The notes under the pieces were generated by a model. The model made no database searches and was not told where the DNA came from. It saw only the letters and a program-made list of their open reading frames with translations. Of a stretch of 64,000 nt of DNA, positions 1 through 8,209 are shown in pieces (the first letter of the stretch is position 1; each line of letters begins with the position of its first letter). Location: positions 1 to 64,000 of the forward strand of contig JAAVUU010000006.1 of assembly GCA_018449595.1 (NCBI GenBank), written 5' to 3'. This stretch comes from Rhizobiales bacterium dw_265. GTDB lineage: Bacteria; Pseudomonadota; Alphaproteobacteria; Micropepsales; Micropepsaceae. The position numbers and the translations under genes are program-made.

Positions 1-84
1 TTCTACTTCCCGCCGGATGAAAGATGGGGCTCAGGTCAGGATGTGTCGAGTAATGACCCAGCGGGTTGGCTATATCGCGGTTAA
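1..84 (+). CDS. C-terminal end of an unidentified protein (partial)
   Basis: From the first base the reading frame is open for 27 codons and ends with TAA at 82-84. The visible tail reads FYFPPDERWG, then SGQDVSSNDPAGWLYRG. I do not recognise the family, and 27 codons could be open by chance, although the Pro/Trp/Gly-rich tail looks protein-like. It runs opposite to the following gene cluster and its stop falls on the first base of the methylase fragment, so it may be part of the same decayed region. Confidence 0.25.
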   Translation, partial: FYFPPDERWGSGQDVSSNDPAGWLYRG

Positions 85-209
85 ACGACACCGAGTTCGA
101 AATCTGTCACGGCGACACACCGACCAACGACTGGGACATCTTACGTGAACTGAATCCGGCCGAGAAACTCACATTCGACGCCATCATCGCCAATGCACCC
201 TTCAGCTAA
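84..209 (+). pseudogene. hsdM: Type I restriction-modification methylase (HsdM) fragment
   Basis: The frame encodes about 41 residues matching the middle of HsdM-type N6-adenine methylases: NDTEFEICHGDTPTNDWD, then LRELNPAEKLTFDAIIANAPFS and a stop. In intact enzymes this segment leads into the catalytic NPPF/Y motif, usually as FDAIVANPPFS, followed by several hundred more residues. Here the motif has become NAPF and the frame ends at once with TAA (207-209). There are in-frame stops upstream at 51-56, so neither end of the gene is present. It is a dead remnant of a restriction-modification locus; no HsdR or HsdS piece is visible within the window. Confidence 0.6.
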
Positions 210-215
210 CCATAA

Positions 216-1109
216 TCACACAATCTCGATCTTGAAGATCCAGCCGTGGCTGGGGCTGTCATAGTTCGGCCAGCCAGGATGGATGCCGGCGTCGCAGGAA
301 ATCAGCGTGCCGTTGTGAAATTCCAGGCCATGAGGATCGCAGCTGCCGGGCTCGAAGTCATAGGTCATCAATACCTGCCCGGTCTTGCCGTCATATTTGA
401 CCAGACCTGGGCGGCCTTCCTTGTACGACTTGGAGTCGTTGCCGGTGACCTGCCAGATATTGCCATCGGCATCGAAGGTCATGTCGTGCCAGCGCGGCTT
501 GTCGGCGGGGGCATAGATCGGGATCGCGGCTTCCGGCGCCCAGGTTTTGGGATCGACGCGCAGCAAGAGGCGGGGCCGGTTGGCCACGATCCAGAGCTTG
601 CCATCGCGCCACTGGGCACCATGGCTTCCGCCGCCATCCTGGCCGGGCAGGCCCAGCGGGATCTGACGATGGCTGATCTGCTTGCTGTCCAGGTCGACCT
701 GGAAGACACCTTCCGGCTCCTGATTGGCCATCATCCACACACAGCCATCGCCATAGGCCATGCCGGAGGTGTTGCGGGAGTTGGTCTGGACGGTCTTGAG
801 CAGCTTGCCGTTCCAATCCACCAGCCACGCGGCCTCGCGCAAGTCAGCGGGATCGGAAAGGTGATATTGCTGCGCTGCCTTACCCGATAACTTCTGCTGG
901 CCCAGCCAAAGCCCTTCCGGCGCCACTGCCAGCGCATTGACAAAGCCAGGTGGCGACTGGAACAGCTTGGTGGTCTTCACCATGCCGCGGGAGATTTCCG
1001 GCCGCTGTGGGCCGTAAGTAATCTTGGCCGTGGTCTGAGCTAGTGCCGATGTGGACGCGGCCACTAACCCCGCCAGGGCGGTCGTCAATGCGTCTCGCTT
1101 GGTCAGCAT
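216..1109 (-). CDS. Exported beta-propeller (SMP-30/streptogramin-lyase-like) protein, copy A
   Basis: A 297-residue protein with a cleavable signal peptide (LTKRDALTTALAGL, cleaved near SALAQ). The mature part carries repeated blade-like segments such as GLWLGQQ, GCVWMMANQ, GKLWIVANRP and GNIWQVTG, plus DPHGLEF and LISCDAG, typical of six-bladed propellers of the SMP-30/virginiamycin-lyase class. No function is assigned. It is a clear paralogue of the next upstream gene (shared SHRQIPLG, DGKLWIVAN, DPHGL and LISCDAG). The start at 1109 has GAAGGA six bases upstream and aligns with the paralogue; an ATG at 1127 preceded by GAGGA is equally usable. It lies 40 bases (23 with the alternative start) after its paralogue and is probably cotranscribed with it and the TonB receptor. 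Confidence 0.7.
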   Translation of the reverse strand: MLTKRDALTTALAGLVAASTSALAQTTAKITYGPQRPEISRGMVKTTKLFQSPPGFVNALAVAPEGLWLGQQKLSGKAAQQYHLSDPADLREAAWLVDWNGKLLKTVQTNSRNTSGMAYGDGCVWMMANQEPEGVFQVDLDSKQISHRQIPLGLPGQDGGGSHGAQWRDGKLWIVANRPRLLLRVDPKTWAPEAAIPIYAPADKPRWHDMTFDADGNIWQVTGNDSKSYKEGRPGLVKYDGKTGQVLMTYDFEPGSCDPHGLEFHNGTLISCDAGIHPGWPNYDSPSHGWIFKIEIV

Positions 1110-1149
1110 GGCAAATCCTTCACTCATTTGTCTTCCTCGCTTTCGAGCG

Positions 1150-2064
1150 TCAGATGAAATTGATCTCGAAGATGTAGCCTGCGCTGGGGCTACCAGTGCC
1201 TTCGAAGCCAGGCGGACCAACACCGGCGTCGCAGGAAATCAGCTTGCCATCACGCATGGCCAGGCCATGCGGGTCGGCGGTACCTTCCTCGAATTCCGCC
1301 GTCTCCAGCAACTCGCCCGTGGCGGCGGAATATTTCACCAGGCCAGAGGTGGTGGTGTGGTGCAGCTTGCCGTCCTGCATCACATAGCGGTCGACATCAG
1401 AGGAACCGGTCACCATCCAGATTGCGCCGCCGGGCACGTCATCGGTCCAGGCAATGCCGTGCCAGCGGTCGGTGGTGATGGGGATCATGAATTCCGGCTG
1501 CCAGCTGGCGGGGTCGACGCGCAGAATGCCCTTCAGCCAGTTGGCGACAATCCAAAGCTTGCCGTCATGGAACATCAGGCCGTGACAGCCACCGCCATTG
1601 TTGGCCGGCCCCAGTGGAATCTGACGATGCGAAACCAGGCGGCCGTCCGTGTCGACTTCGTAGATACCCTCGTCCCCGCCATTGGCGCCCATCCAAACAT
1701 GGCCGTTGCCGAAGGCGAAGCCGGAGGTATTGGCGGAATCGGTCAGCACCGTCTTCTGCTTCTTGCCGTTCCAGTCGAACAGCCAGGCGGCTTCCTTCAC
1801 AGGGTTGCCGGAGCGGCCATAACCTTGCGCCTTCTGTTCGGCCACCCACACACCGCCGGGCACCACCGCGATACCGTTGGGATAGCCGTCGGGCACCTTG
1901 AAGAGGTTTGTAGTCGTGACCTTGTGGTGCGGCACCTCCTTGCGCCTGCCGGGCGGCACCGCGCCCAGGTTTTTGCCCTTAGGATAATCCTGCGCCGCGG
2001 CGGCGAGGCCGCCCGCGACTGCAAGACCAAAACCCGCCAGGAACTGCCGCTTTCCTACCCGCAT
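1150..2064 (-). CDS. Exported beta-propeller (SMP-30/streptogramin-lyase-like) protein, copy B
   Basis: A 304-residue exported protein beginning MRVGKRQFLAGFGLAVAGG; the KRQFLAG start suggests a Tat-like or Sec signal ending near AAAAQ. It has the same propeller blade motifs as its neighbour (GGVWVAEQK, GHVWMGANG, GKLWIVAN, GAIWMVTG, DPHGLAM, LISCDAG). The ATG at 2064 lies 10 bases after the stop of the TonB receptor gene with an AGGA eight bases before it, so translation in an operon with the receptor is likely. Presence next to an outer-membrane receptor suggests a periplasmic binding, lactonase or lyase role on the imported substrate, but this is inference. Confidence 0.7.
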   Translation of the reverse strand: MRVGKRQFLAGFGLAVAGGLAAAAQDYPKGKNLGAVPPGRRKEVPHHKVTTTNLFKVPDGYPNGIAVVPGGVWVAEQKAQGYGRSGNPVKEAAWLFDWNGKKQKTVLTDSANTSGFAFGNGHVWMGANGGDEGIYEVDTDGRLVSHRQIPLGPANNGGGCHGLMFHDGKLWIVANWLKGILRVDPASWQPEFMIPITTDRWHGIAWTDDVPGGAIWMVTGSSDVDRYVMQDGKLHHTTTSGLVKYSAATGELLETAEFEEGTADPHGLAMRDGKLISCDAGVGPPGFEGTGSPSAGYIFEINFI

Positions 2065-2074
2065 GACCGCTGTC

Positions 2075-5023
2075 CTAGAATTGCATCCGCAACCCGATCG
2101 AAGCGTAGCGCCCGATCGGATTGGAAACGAAGGTGTTGATACCGTTGGAGCTGTTGACGTTGCTCGGGACGGCATAATTGTAGAATGGCGGATCGCGGTC
2201 GAAGATGTTCTTCATGTCGAAGAAAATCTGGTCGCCGTTCAGCCAGCCGGACTGGAAGTTGTAGGCGGCGTGCATATCGAAGGTGACGTTGGCGTTGACG
2301 TGGTCGCCCCCAACCACCAGCGCGCCGCTGCCGTCCGCGGTCGGCGGGTGCGCCGCGGTAGCGCCGATGTTGCGATATGCAGACGTCCAGTTCATGAAGA
2401 AGTCGAGCGCGATGGTTTCATCCGACCAGCCCAGGTTGGCGCGCGATTGCATGGCGACGCTGGGAAAGGTCGAATTGAAGGCCGAGGTGCCCAGCACGCT
2501 GAATGGCACGCCGCCCAGCAGCGCTTCGTCGAAGCGGCTGAACTGGGTCACCGCATCACCGGCATGGAACTGGCCCCAGGCAGTATCGAAGTAATAGCTT
2601 GCATTGATATCGAAGCCTTCGATCCACAGGTCGAGCACATTGTTCTCGTCGTGGTTTTCCAGGAAGTAGATAGTGGGCGGCAGCTGGCCGGCGACTGTAC
2701 CGCCCTGCGGCACACGGGTGAAAGCGTCGATCTGCGCCTGAGTACAGCCATTGGGGCACAGCGTCAGCAGATTGTTGGCTGAAGTGGTGTTGACGATCTG
2801 GGTATGGTTGGGCGCGGTGATGCCGCCTTTGTAGTGCTGGTGGAAGAAGGACAGATCCAGCGTGAAGCCCGGCAGGAAGGTCGGGGTCAGGTCGAAGCCG
2901 ACATTGATGCCGTTTCCGCGCTGCGGCCGCGCCTGGGCCAGCGCACTGCCATACTGACGGATAAGGCCGGGATTGGTCGCAGTGCCCAGGTTGCAGGACT
3001 GGGCCGCCGTCAGGCCAGCGCAGCCGGGAATGGCGGTGACACCCGGGAACGCCGAGACAGGTACCGGCGACAAGGGCGCGATGCTGGCACCACCGCTGTA
3101 TTCGCCGCCCTGGCTGGGGTCGCCGGAAATGCCCACCGGCACCGCCACGAAGGAAGTCGAATAGTTGCCACGGAACTTGATGTCATCGGTGACCGTCCAG
3201 TCGACACCATACTTGGGATTGAAGGTCGGGCCGACGTCGCTGTACTTGTCATAACGGGCCGAAACGTCCAGCGACAGCTTCTGCACAAATGGCCAGCCCA
3301 TGTCCGAAGAAACCAACGGTGCGTTAATTTCACCAAAGCCCGACAGAACGTTGCGTCGCGCGCGGAAGATCGAGATCGTGGCGCCGTTGGACTGCACACC
3401 CGTGCCGTTCGAGCCAGTGCTGAAATTGTAGAGGTGATAGTTGGCGTATTCCCCGCCAAAGGCGACGCGAATATCGCCGGCCGGCAGACTGTAGACCGGG
3501 CCGTCGACCTGCAGGCGCAGTTGGTTAAAAGTGTTCTGGGTGTCGCCGCCGGACCGGTTGCTGTAAAGCTGTTGACGCACCAGTGCGCTGGTCTGGTTGC
3601 TGGAAGCGGGATTCCAGATATCGACCGCGTTGGCGGTTGTCAGTGGCGTGTTCAGCGCAATGACATTGGCGCCCGCCACGTCGGAGGTGGTGGTGCTGGC
3701 GCTTGTCTGGGCGGTGCCGTTGATCGCCAGCGTGGCGCAGGAGCTGCAGAAGGTGTTGATCGACTGGCTGTCATAGTGGTCGACGCCCAGCGCATCAGTA
3801 AGCTGCGCCTGCCACTTCTCGCTGATCTTGTAAGTCAGCGAGGCCTGGCCGTACCAGGCTTCCTCGTTCAGCACGTTGCTGCCGTAATTGGTGCCGTCAC
3901 CCCGGCCCATCAGATCGACCCAGCTCGCCTGCTCCGACGCGGTGGACCCGGGGCTGCCGGCCGGCGCCTGGTAGAAGGGATTGATCTGGCCGCCCTTGCC
4001 CGAGGTCGGGCCATAAGCGGTGGTGTTGTTGGTAATCTGACCCGGCTGCGAACGCGTCGTCACCACCAGTTCATTATAGTCCATCATCACCGAAGCCGAG
4101 AGACGGTCGGTGAACGTCTGGTTGAAGCGCATCAACGCATTCTCGCGCACTGACTCCGGCAACGTGTCACCATAAGGCTGAATGTTGCAGTTCTTGGTCG
4201 CCTGGGTATTGGCTACCGTGGTGGTCGATGCTGCCGACAGGAAAACGCCGGCATTGCCGGGAACGATGATCGCGGCGGCGGGACAGCCATAGACACTTGT
4301 ATAGTTTGTGCCACCGATGGAGGTATAGTCGCCCATCGAGGTCAGTCGTCTTGCGCTGCCTTTCAATTCGCTCTGGAACAGATAACCAGCAGCGAACATT
4401 ACCGAGCCCTTGTCCCACTTGGTACCCCAAAGCAGCGTGCCGTTTGTCGCGTTGTATTGATCGGCGACGCCGCCTTCGAGCCCAATCTCTAGACCTTCAT
4501 AGTCCTTGCGGGTGATGAAGTTGACCACGCCCGACACCGCGTCGGAGCCGTAGATGGAGGAGGCGCCGTCGGCCAATACTTCGACGCGCTGGATGGCAGC
4601 AGTTGGGATGATGTTGGGGTCGGCCAGCGAGTCGCCGCCAGCGCCGACAAAGCGCATGCCATCGACGACGGAAAGTGTGGAGTTGGAGATCGAACCCGCC
4701 AGTTGGTGAATCTGCGGCGCGAAGAAAGAGTTGTTGTTGGTGCCTTGAGGCGGAGCGTTGGCAGTGCTCAAGGCCGGAATGGTATTCAGCAATTCTTCCA
4801 TGTTCTTGGCGCCGGAGGCGCGGATTGCTTCTTGGTCGACCGTGATGACATTGGAGCCGACCGGTGCGGCGCCGCGAATGCTGGTGCCGGTTACTGTCAC
4901 TTCCTCCACAGGTGCCTGCGCCGAAGACTGTTGCGCCATGGCAGGGGCGGAGAAGAAGGAAAACGCGGCCACCAGCGCAGCACGGGAACCGCTGATCAGA
5001 AGATCTTTGCGAAAGGTTTCCAT
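2075..5023 (-). CDS. TonB-dependent outer membrane receptor
   Basis: A 982-residue TonB-dependent receptor. The start at 5023 (METFRKDLLISG) has GGGGGA seven bases upstream and gives a clean signal peptide ending APAMAQ. The plug follows, with a TonB-box-like VEEVTVTGTS, then RVEVLADGASSIYGSDAVSG and VVNFITRKDYEG, the usual plug landmarks. The barrel ends in ASIGLRMQF with terminal Phe. Several cysteine pairs are present in the extracellular part (CSSC near residue 440, GCAGLTAAQSC, CPNGC), suggesting disulfide-braced loops. It sits between an IclR regulator and two exported propeller proteins and downstream of aromatic-catabolism genes, so uptake of an aromatic or sugar-type compound is more likely than siderophore uptake. 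Confidence 0.88.
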   Translation of the reverse strand: METFRKDLLISGSRAALVAAFSFFSAPAMAQQSSAQAPVEEVTVTGTSIRGAAPVGSNVITVDQEAIRASGAKNMEELLNTIPALSTANAPPQGTNNNSFFAPQIHQLAGSISNSTLSVVDGMRFVGAGGDSLADPNIIPTAAIQRVEVLADGASSIYGSDAVSGVVNFITRKDYEGLEIGLEGGVADQYNATNGTLLWGTKWDKGSVMFAAGYLFQSELKGSARRLTSMGDYTSIGGTNYTSVYGCPAAAIIVPGNAGVFLSAASTTTVANTQATKNCNIQPYGDTLPESVRENALMRFNQTFTDRLSASVMMDYNELVVTTRSQPGQITNNTTAYGPTSGKGGQINPFYQAPAGSPGSTASEQASWVDLMGRGDGTNYGSNVLNEEAWYGQASLTYKISEKWQAQLTDALGVDHYDSQSINTFCSSCATLAINGTAQTSASTTTSDVAGANVIALNTPLTTANAVDIWNPASSNQTSALVRQQLYSNRSGGDTQNTFNQLRLQVDGPVYSLPAGDIRVAFGGEYANYHLYNFSTGSNGTGVQSNGATISIFRARRNVLSGFGEINAPLVSSDMGWPFVQKLSLDVSARYDKYSDVGPTFNPKYGVDWTVTDDIKFRGNYSTSFVAVPVGISGDPSQGGEYSGGASIAPLSPVPVSAFPGVTAIPGCAGLTAAQSCNLGTATNPGLIRQYGSALAQARPQRGNGINVGFDLTPTFLPGFTLDLSFFHQHYKGGITAPNHTQIVNTTSANNLLTLCPNGCTQAQIDAFTRVPQGGTVAGQLPPTIYFLENHDENNVLDLWIEGFDINASYYFDTAWGQFHAGDAVTQFSRFDEALLGGVPFSVLGTSAFNSTFPSVAMQSRANLGWSDETIALDFFMNWTSAYRNIGATAAHPPTADGSGALVVGGDHVNANVTFDMHAAYNFQSGWLNGDQIFFDMKNIFDRDPPFYNYAVPSNVNSSNGINTFVSNPIGRYASIGLRMQF

Positions 5024-5100
5024 TTTTGATTCCCCCGTTTTTTTGGTTGGCGCTATGCAAAGCGTAGCCTGGGGCGAAGTCAAAAAAATCGGGGGGCGGA

Positions 5101-5119
5101 AATCTCACCCGGCGAGATT
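5101..5119. promoter_or_regulatory. Inverted repeat upstream of the TonB receptor gene, possible operator
   Basis: AATCTC at 5101-5106 and GAGATT at 5114-5119 form a six-base inverted repeat with a seven-base spacer. It lies about 80 bases upstream of the receptor start, between the receptor gene and the IclR gene. IclR-type regulators bind short inverted repeats, so this could be an operator, but the arms are short and a chance occurrence is possible. Confidence 0.25.
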
Positions 5120-5207
5120 GGCTTAATGGGTAGGCGCGGAGCCATCTGCATACAGGCACACATTTCGCAGCGCGGCATGCCGTACTTTCATGGATAAGCC
5201 GCGGCTC

Positions 5208-6032
5208 TCAGCCGGCACCCAGCAGCCGTTCGGAAAAGCGCCGCGCGGTGCCCAGTAGCTCGCCGCGGATGACGGCGATCTGCTCCGGCTTGATCAGCAG
5301 GGCATCACCCGTTGCGGAAATGGCAGCCAGCACCTTGCCGCTCTGGTCGCGCACCGGCACGGCGACACAGCGCGTATCCATCCGCGCCTCGCAGTCGTCG
5401 ATGGCGAAACCCTGGCGGCGTACCTTCTCCAGCTCCTGGCGCAGCGCGCTGCGATCGGTGATGGTATGGGGCGTCAGCGCCACCAGCTCGCCTTCCAGGA
5501 TGAAGCTTTCCAGTTCGTCTTCTTGCAGTGCCGCCAGCAGCACCTTGCCCAGGCCGGAGCAATAGGCTTCCAGCCGCGCGCCGCAGCGGGTGTGCGAAAC
5601 GAAAGAAGTGGGTGTGGCGACCTTGTGCAGATAATAGACCATGTCGTTTTCCAGCATGCCCAGGTGGATGGTCATGTCCAGGCGTGCGGACAGTTCGATC
5701 AACAAGGGCCGCCCCACTTCCAGCAGCAGTTCCTTTACGGCAACATTATGCGACAGCGACAATAGCAGCATACCTAGCCGGTAGCGGCCATTGGAACCGC
5801 GCACGAGGGCTCCGACTTCCTCCAGCGTCTGCACCAGGCGGTGGCCCGACGCTTTGGGCAGATTGGCGCGCCGGCTCAGCTCATGGCTGGTCAGGCCCTC
5901 GCCGGGATGGCGAAAAGCCTGCAGGATAGAAAAGCTTTTCCAGATCAGATTGTTCTTCTTACCGTGCGCCGCGGTATCCGCGTGTGCGATAACCGCATCG
6001 GCAACGGCCTTATCATCCCGATTCCAAAGCAT
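5208..6032 (-). CDS. IclR-family transcriptional regulator
   Basis: A 274-residue IclR-family regulator. The N-terminal winged helix-turn-helix is recognisable (FSILQAFRHPGEGLTSHELS, RRANLPKASGHRLVQTLEE, NGRYRLGMLLLSL). The C-terminal effector domain has the family landmarks SGLGKVLLAAL, DDCEARMDTRCVAVPV and DQSGKVLAAISATG. The start chosen is the third in-frame ATG at 6032, which has the purine run GGGGAGGGG at suitable distance; ATGs at 6050 and 6038 also exist. It lies 45 bases downstream of the aldolase gene and in front of the TonB receptor, so it most likely controls this catabolic cluster in response to a pathway compound. The inducer cannot be read from the sequence. Confidence 0.88.
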   Translation of the reverse strand: MLWNRDDKAVADAVIAHADTAAHGKKNNLIWKSFSILQAFRHPGEGLTSHELSRRANLPKASGHRLVQTLEEVGALVRGSNGRYRLGMLLLSLSHNVAVKELLLEVGRPLLIELSARLDMTIHLGMLENDMVYYLHKVATPTSFVSHTRCGARLEAYCSGLGKVLLAALQEDELESFILEGELVALTPHTITDRSALRQELEKVRRQGFAIDDCEARMDTRCVAVPVRDQSGKVLAAISATGDALLIKPEQIAVIRGELLGTARRFSERLLGAG

Positions 6033-6077
6033 GGGCATCCCCTCCCCCATGAACCGGCGCGAGCCGGCCCGCGGCGC

Positions 6078-7163
6078 TTATTCCCGTGGACGGCTTTTTG
6101 TCTGTGTGCCGCCTTTTGTCTTAGCATCTGCCTGGTTCGCGCCCTCTGCAAGTAGGTCCAGCGCAACATCGACGATCATGTCTTCCTGGCCACCCACCAT
6201 GCGGCGACGCCCCAGTTCGACCAGGATGGCGCGGGTATCGAGGCCATAATCTTGTGCGGCGCGCTCGGCATGGCGCAGGAAAGAGGAATAAACGCCGGCA
6301 TAACCAAGCGAGAGCGTTTCCCGGTCGACCCGGACGGGGCGATCCTGCAGTGGCCGCACCAGATCCTCGGCCGCGTCCATCAGTTGGAACAGGTCGCAAC
6401 CATGGTGCCAGCCCTTGCGGTTCGCAGCTGCAATAAAAACTTCCAGCGGGGCGTTGCCGGCCCCCGCACCCATCCCTGCCAGCGAAGCATCGATCCGCAC
6501 CGCACCGCACTGCGCCGCGACGATCGAGTTAGCCACCCCCAGCGAAAGATTGTGATGGGCGTGAACACCGCGCTGTGTTTCGGGGCGTAGCACCCGGTCA
6601 TAGGCTTCCAAGCGGGCACGATATCCATCCATGTCCAGGGCGCCGCCGCTGTCTGTGACATAGACGCAGTGGGCGCCATACTCCTCCATCTGCTTCGCCT
6701 GCTCAGCCAGCGGTTCGGGCTCGGCCATGTGGCTCATCATCAGGAAGCCCGACACGTCCATGCCGACTTTGCGGGCAAAGGCGATATGCTGGCGCGCGAT
6801 ATCGGCTTCGGTACAATGGGTGGCAATGCGCACCGACCGCACACCCATATCGAAGGCGCGATGCAGGTCCTCGACGGTACCGATGCCGGGCAGCAGCAGG
6901 GTGGTCAGCCGCGCGCGGCTGATCGAATTGCCCGCGGCCGCCAGCCATTCCCAATCGGTGTGTGCGCCGAAACCGTAGTTGAAAGACGAACCGTTCAGGC
7001 CATCGCCGTGCGAGACTTCGATGGCATCGACACCGGCCTCGTCCAGCACCCGCGCAATCGTGGCAACATGGTCCACGCTATAGCGATGACGGATGGCGTG
7101 CATGCCGTCGCGCAGGGTCACATCCTGGATGTAAAGGCGGTCGTGATCGGGATTGAAGGTCAT
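6078..7163 (-). CDS. mhpE: 4-hydroxy-2-oxovalerate aldolase
   Basis: A 361-residue class II aldolase of the DmpG/BphI/MhpE family, which cleaves 4-hydroxy-2-oxovalerate to pyruvate and acetaldehyde at the end of meta-cleavage pathways. Family residues are visible: [15 protein letters not shown] (metal and substrate residues D14, R18, D19, H22), HGDGLNGSS, and the metal motif [13 protein letters not shown] with H201 and H203. Its ATG overlaps the stop of the acetaldehyde dehydrogenase gene by four bases (ATGA), the standard arrangement for the channelled aldolase-dehydrogenase complex. The C-terminal tail of about 20 residues ([19 protein letters not shown]) is longer and more charged than usual. 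The 2-hydroxypentadienoate hydratase and ring-cleavage genes are not present in the window. Confidence 0.93.
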   Translation of the reverse strand: MTFNPDHDRLYIQDVTLRDGMHAIRHRYSVDHVATIARVLDEAGVDAIEVSHGDGLNGSSFNYGFGAHTDWEWLAAAGNSISRARLTTLLLPGIGTVEDLHRAFDMGVRSVRIATHCTEADIARQHIAFARKVGMDVSGFLMMSHMAEPEPLAEQAKQMEEYGAHCVYVTDSGGALDMDGYRARLEAYDRVLRPETQRGVHAHHNLSLGVANSIVAAQCGAVRIDASLAGMGAGAGNAPLEVFIAAANRKGWHHGCDLFQLMDAAEDLVRPLQDRPVRVDRETLSLGYAGVYSSFLRHAERAAQDYGLDTRAILVELGRRRMVGGQEDMIVDVALDLLAEGANQADAKTKGGTQTKSRPRE

Positions 7164-8116
7164 GCGGCGGTACCCCCCAACTGCGCGGCTGCGATCTTTT
7201 CCGCCGTGGCCAGCGCGGCCGAGGTCATGATGTCGAGGTTTCCGGCATAGGCCGGCAGGTAATGCGCCGCACCCTCCACCTCCAGGAAGACCGATGTCTT
7301 CAGGCCTTCCTGCGGTCCCAGCTCCGGGATCGGCAAGGGATCGTTGGCACCGAAGAGTTCGAACTGGACTTTCTGCTTGAGGCGATAGCCAGGCACATAG
7401 TCCTGCACCTTGGCGACCATGTCGTTTATGGAAGCTTCGATCGCGGCCGGGTCGGCGCCGGTCGACAGCGTAAAGACCGTGGCGCGCATCTTCATCGGGG
7501 GCTCTGCCGGGTTGAGGATAATGATCGCCTTGCCCTTGGCGGCGCCGCCCACTTCCTCGATGCCGCGCGCGGTGGTCTGGGTGAATTCGTCAATATTGGC
7601 GCGGGTGCCCGGACCCGCCGAGCGTGAAGCGATGGACGAAACGATCTCCCCATAGCGTACATCGGCGACGCGGCTGACCGCCGCCACAATGGGAATCGTG
7701 GCCTGCCCGCCGCAGGTCACCATGTTGACGTTTGGGGACAAAAGATGGGCCTCGCCATTTACCACAGGCACGACATAAGGGCCGACCGCTGCCGGCGTCA
7801 GGTCGATCATCACCTTGCCGGCACGGGCGCAGGCCTCGCTGTGGCGCTGATGTGCCGCCGCGCTGGTGGCATCGAAGACGATGGTGATCTCATGCCATTG
7901 CGGCATGGCCATCAGGCCGTCAAAACCGTCCGCGGTCGTCGCCACACCCATCGCGCGCGCGCGCGCCAGGCCATCGGAGGTCGGGTCGATCCCGACCAGC
8001 GCCACGATCTCCAGATGCTTCCCATGGCGCAGGATCTTCACCATCAAGTCGGTGCCGATATTGCCCGACCCAATGATGGCGGCCTTGACCTTGCGGCCGG
8101 CGCCCCCCGCTGCCAT
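7160..8116 (-). CDS. mhpF: Acetaldehyde dehydrogenase (acylating)
   Basis: A 318-residue acylating acetaldehyde dehydrogenase (DmpF/BphJ/MhpF family) converting acetaldehyde, NAD and CoA to acetyl-CoA. The NAD-binding motif [14 protein letters not shown] lies near the N-terminus, the catalytic cysteine is C135 in [12 protein letters not shown], and [18 protein letters not shown] is a family signature. The start at 8116 has GGGGAA seven bases upstream. It overlaps the aldolase gene by four bases and so is translationally coupled to it; the two enzymes form a complex that channels acetaldehyde. It follows the TPR-oxygenase gene by 93 bases on the same strand. Confidence 0.93.
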   Translation of the reverse strand: MAAGGAGRKVKAAIIGSGNIGTDLMVKILRHGKHLEIVALVGIDPTSDGLARARAMGVATTADGFDGLMAMPQWHEITIVFDATSAAAHQRHSEACARAGKVMIDLTPAAVGPYVVPVVNGEAHLLSPNVNMVTCGGQATIPIVAAVSRVADVRYGEIVSSIASRSAGPGTRANIDEFTQTTARGIEEVGGAAKGKAIIILNPAEPPMKMRATVFTLSTGADPAAIEASINDMVAKVQDYVPGYRLKQKVQFELFGANDPLPIPELGPQEGLKTSVFLEVEGAAHYLPAYAGNLDIMTSAALATAEKIAAAQLGGTAA

Positions 8117-8209
8117 CGTGCATTCCCCGAATTTTGTTCTGACGCAAGAATTTGGAAAGGAGCGGTGACTGTCAATCGACAGACGGTGGGCCCATCTCAT
8201 CCGGTGGGA

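Noticed and set aside
5024..5207. Fur-type iron box in front of the first TonB receptor
   Set aside because: No 19-base AT-rich GATAAT-like repeat is present; only a short AATCTC/GAGATT inverted repeat was found.
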